From positions 1 to 7,993 of the forward strand of contig CAYFQK010000154.1 of assembly GCA_964345255.1 (NCBI GenBank): a DNA stretch of 7,993 bases, in the 5' to 3' direction. The notes under the pieces were generated by a model that was not told where the DNA came from, did not search any database, and worked only from the letters and a program-made list of their open reading frames with translations. Source of the stretch: JAIPAH01 sp964345255. GTDB taxonomy: Bacteria; Bacteroidota; Bacteroidia; Bacteroidales; JAIPAH01. The position numbers and the translations under genes were made by a program. Below, piece after piece: positions 7,225-7,993 of this stretch (the stretch's first letter is position 1; each line of letters opens with the position of its first letter).

Positions 7225-7815
7225 TCATTCCTGTTCCATGTCTTCTTCTTTATATTTCATTTTCCCTTTAGGTTTTTTTATTATCCACGAATCAAAAGAC
7301 TCATCCGATTCCATGCCCTCTTCTCCATAAAGTACCTGGTCTTCGGTGGTTATTGTCACAAATTTATCGGTATAAATTTTTCCTTTGCGCTGATCCCATT
7401 TCAGCTCCTCGGTATTTAATCGCTCATTTTTCTCAAAATTTTTCACCACCACATTATCTTTTGCAATCATTTTTTGCTCTTTATCATATTTTACGCCATA
7501 ATTGGCCGTCAGTCTTGAGCGGACCTTGTTTCCCGTCGAATCAAAAAACAACACCTTCATCCCCTGCGGAAAGACCATTCTTGGATTATCATCCTTAAAC
7601 CATTTTACTTTCGGACTGGTCAGCTCGAATATAATATCCCCGTATTCGCTATAAAGCAGTTTAATGTCATGAGCCCTTTGATGCGGGAGGGAATCATGAG
7701 CGGTAATTCTCTTTACGGTTTCAACGTCGTTTTTACAGGAAGACAAGGAGAGCGCGGCAAAGCTGATTGCCAGCATTACTCCCAAAATTCCCCACAGATT
7801 TTTTTGATATTTCAA
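7225..7815 (-). CDS. lptC: LptC-family LPS export protein, predicted lipoprotein
   Basis: LptC relays lipopolysaccharide from the LptBFG transporter to LptA across the periplasm. From the proposed TTG start (7815) the protein has 196 residues: a basic n-region (KYQKN), a hydrophobic core (about 7-22) and a lipobox SLSSC with Cys27 as the lipidated residue. The mature part is a run of beta strands typical of the LptC/OstA fold (YGDIIFELTSPKV, GMKVLFFDSTGNKVRSRLTA, ANYGVKYDKEQKMIAKDNVVVKN read in overlapping order), ending in a Lys/Glu-rich tail (KPKGKMKYKEEDMEQE). The longest frame begins at a GTG at 7857, adding 14 residues (MYIIFTLCLINQIN). I prefer TTG because it gives a standard signal peptide and because a terminator lies only 5 bases before the GTG, so a promoter probably occupies that stretch. 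A TTG at 7833 is also possible. The order lptC, CorC-like gene, ppiD-like gene is, from memory, common in Bacteroidota and supports the call. Confidence 0.85.
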   Translation of the reverse strand: MKYQKNLWGILGVMLAISFAALSLSSCKNDVETVKRITAHDSLPHQRAHDIKLLYSEYGDIIFELTSPKVKWFKDDNPRMVFPQGMKVLFFDSTGNKVRSRLTANYGVKYDKEQKMIAKDNVVVKNFEKNERLNTEELKWDQRKGKIYTDKFVTITTEDQVLYGEEGMESDESFDSWIIKKPKGKMKYKEEDMEQE

Positions 7816-7834
7816 GTTAATTTGGTTTATCAAA

Positions 7835-7866
7835 CAAAGTGTAAAAATAATATACACCCATTAAAA
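7835..7866 (-). promoter_or_regulatory. Candidate lptC promoter overlapping the upstream terminator
   Basis: On the minus strand TTTT (7866-7863, the T tract of the upstream terminator) is followed after 19 bases by TACACTTTG (7843-7835), a -7-like box one base longer than TAnnTTTG. The spacing equals that of the ppiD-like gene promoter. Transcription would start near 7828, between the GTG at 7857 and the TTG at 7815, which would rule out the GTG as start. The off-consensus -7 box keeps confidence low. Confidence 0.3.
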
Positions 7867-7895
7867 AACCCACCCGTTTTTAAAACAGGTGGGTT
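7863..7895 (-). terminator. Intrinsic terminator of an unseen minus-strand gene to the right
   Basis: AACCCACC (7867-7874) pairs with GGTGGGTT (7888-7895); a C/A position reads as a G-U pair in minus-strand RNA, and four more pairs (7876-7879 with 7883-7886) extend the stem to about 13 pairs with a tiny loop. On the minus strand it runs into six Ts (7868-7863), while the plus strand has only TTATATAT, so it faces left. It should end a gene lying mostly or wholly beyond 7993. The stretch 7896-7993 itself shows no supported gene. Confidence 0.8.
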
Positions 7896-7993
7896 ATATA
7901 TTTCCTAAAATCCGCAGGTCATGTTTAAAATTGCCACAAATTCACGAATTTAAGACGAATTGTTTTTACCTGAAGATTTGAAAAAAAGCATTC

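Noticed and set aside
7135..7908. Plus-strand open frames opposite lptC and its flanks
   Set aside because: They are rich in Phe/His/Ser typical of antisense readings, one overlaps the terminator at 7863-7895, and none has a plausible start context.
1..7993. CRISPR arrays, insertion sequences, toxin-antitoxin or defence genes, or a novel accessory system
   Set aside because: No regularly spaced repeats, transposase or integrase frames, or unfamiliar conserved genes were seen. Every long frame fits a known envelope-biogenesis family.

Overview
The window looks like an ordinary housekeeping stretch of a Bacteroidota chromosome, probably Cytophagia-like. That placement is my inference. It rests on a RodA with the Bacteroidota-style cytoplasmic/ECL4 region, a lipoprotein-type LptC beside a CNNM/CBS/CorC protein and a large PpiD-like isomerase, weak Shine-Dalgarno sequences, and a promoter upstream of the ppiD-like gene that fits the Bacteroidota sigma-A pattern (-33 TTTG-like, 19-nt spacer, -7 TAnnTTTG). 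Base composition is moderate to AT-rich and the spacers are strongly AT-rich.

Layout. Bases 3-107 are the last codons of a plus-strand gene whose Gly/Arg/Glu-rich C-terminus resembles an outer-membrane beta-barrel protein. A UUCG-tetraloop terminator follows (143-170). Then come two translationally coupled plus-strand genes, mrdA (PBP2, 294-2132) and rodA (SEDS glycosyltransferase, 2129-3388), the elongasome peptidoglycan synthase pair. A strong hairpin (3397-3428) lies between rodA and the convergent minus-strand block and can stop transcription from both sides.

The minus-strand block, read right to left, is lptC (LPS transport lipoprotein, about 7815-7225), a CNNM/CBS/CorC_HlyC membrane protein (7125-5854) and a PpiD-like periplasmic parvulin isomerase (5598-3454). 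A terminator hairpin (7863-7895) belonging to an unseen minus-strand gene to the right sits immediately upstream of lptC. The ppiD-like gene has its own good promoter in a 255-bp spacer. The last about 98 bases hold no gene I can support.

Together the genes serve envelope biogenesis: peptidoglycan elongation on the plus strand; LPS transport, membrane ion or stress homeostasis and folding of exported proteins on the minus strand. I see no mobile element, CRISPR array, RNA gene, phage or defence gene, and no convincing sign of a previously undescribed system. The findings are mostly small: start-site choice, promoters, gene-order departures and domain details.
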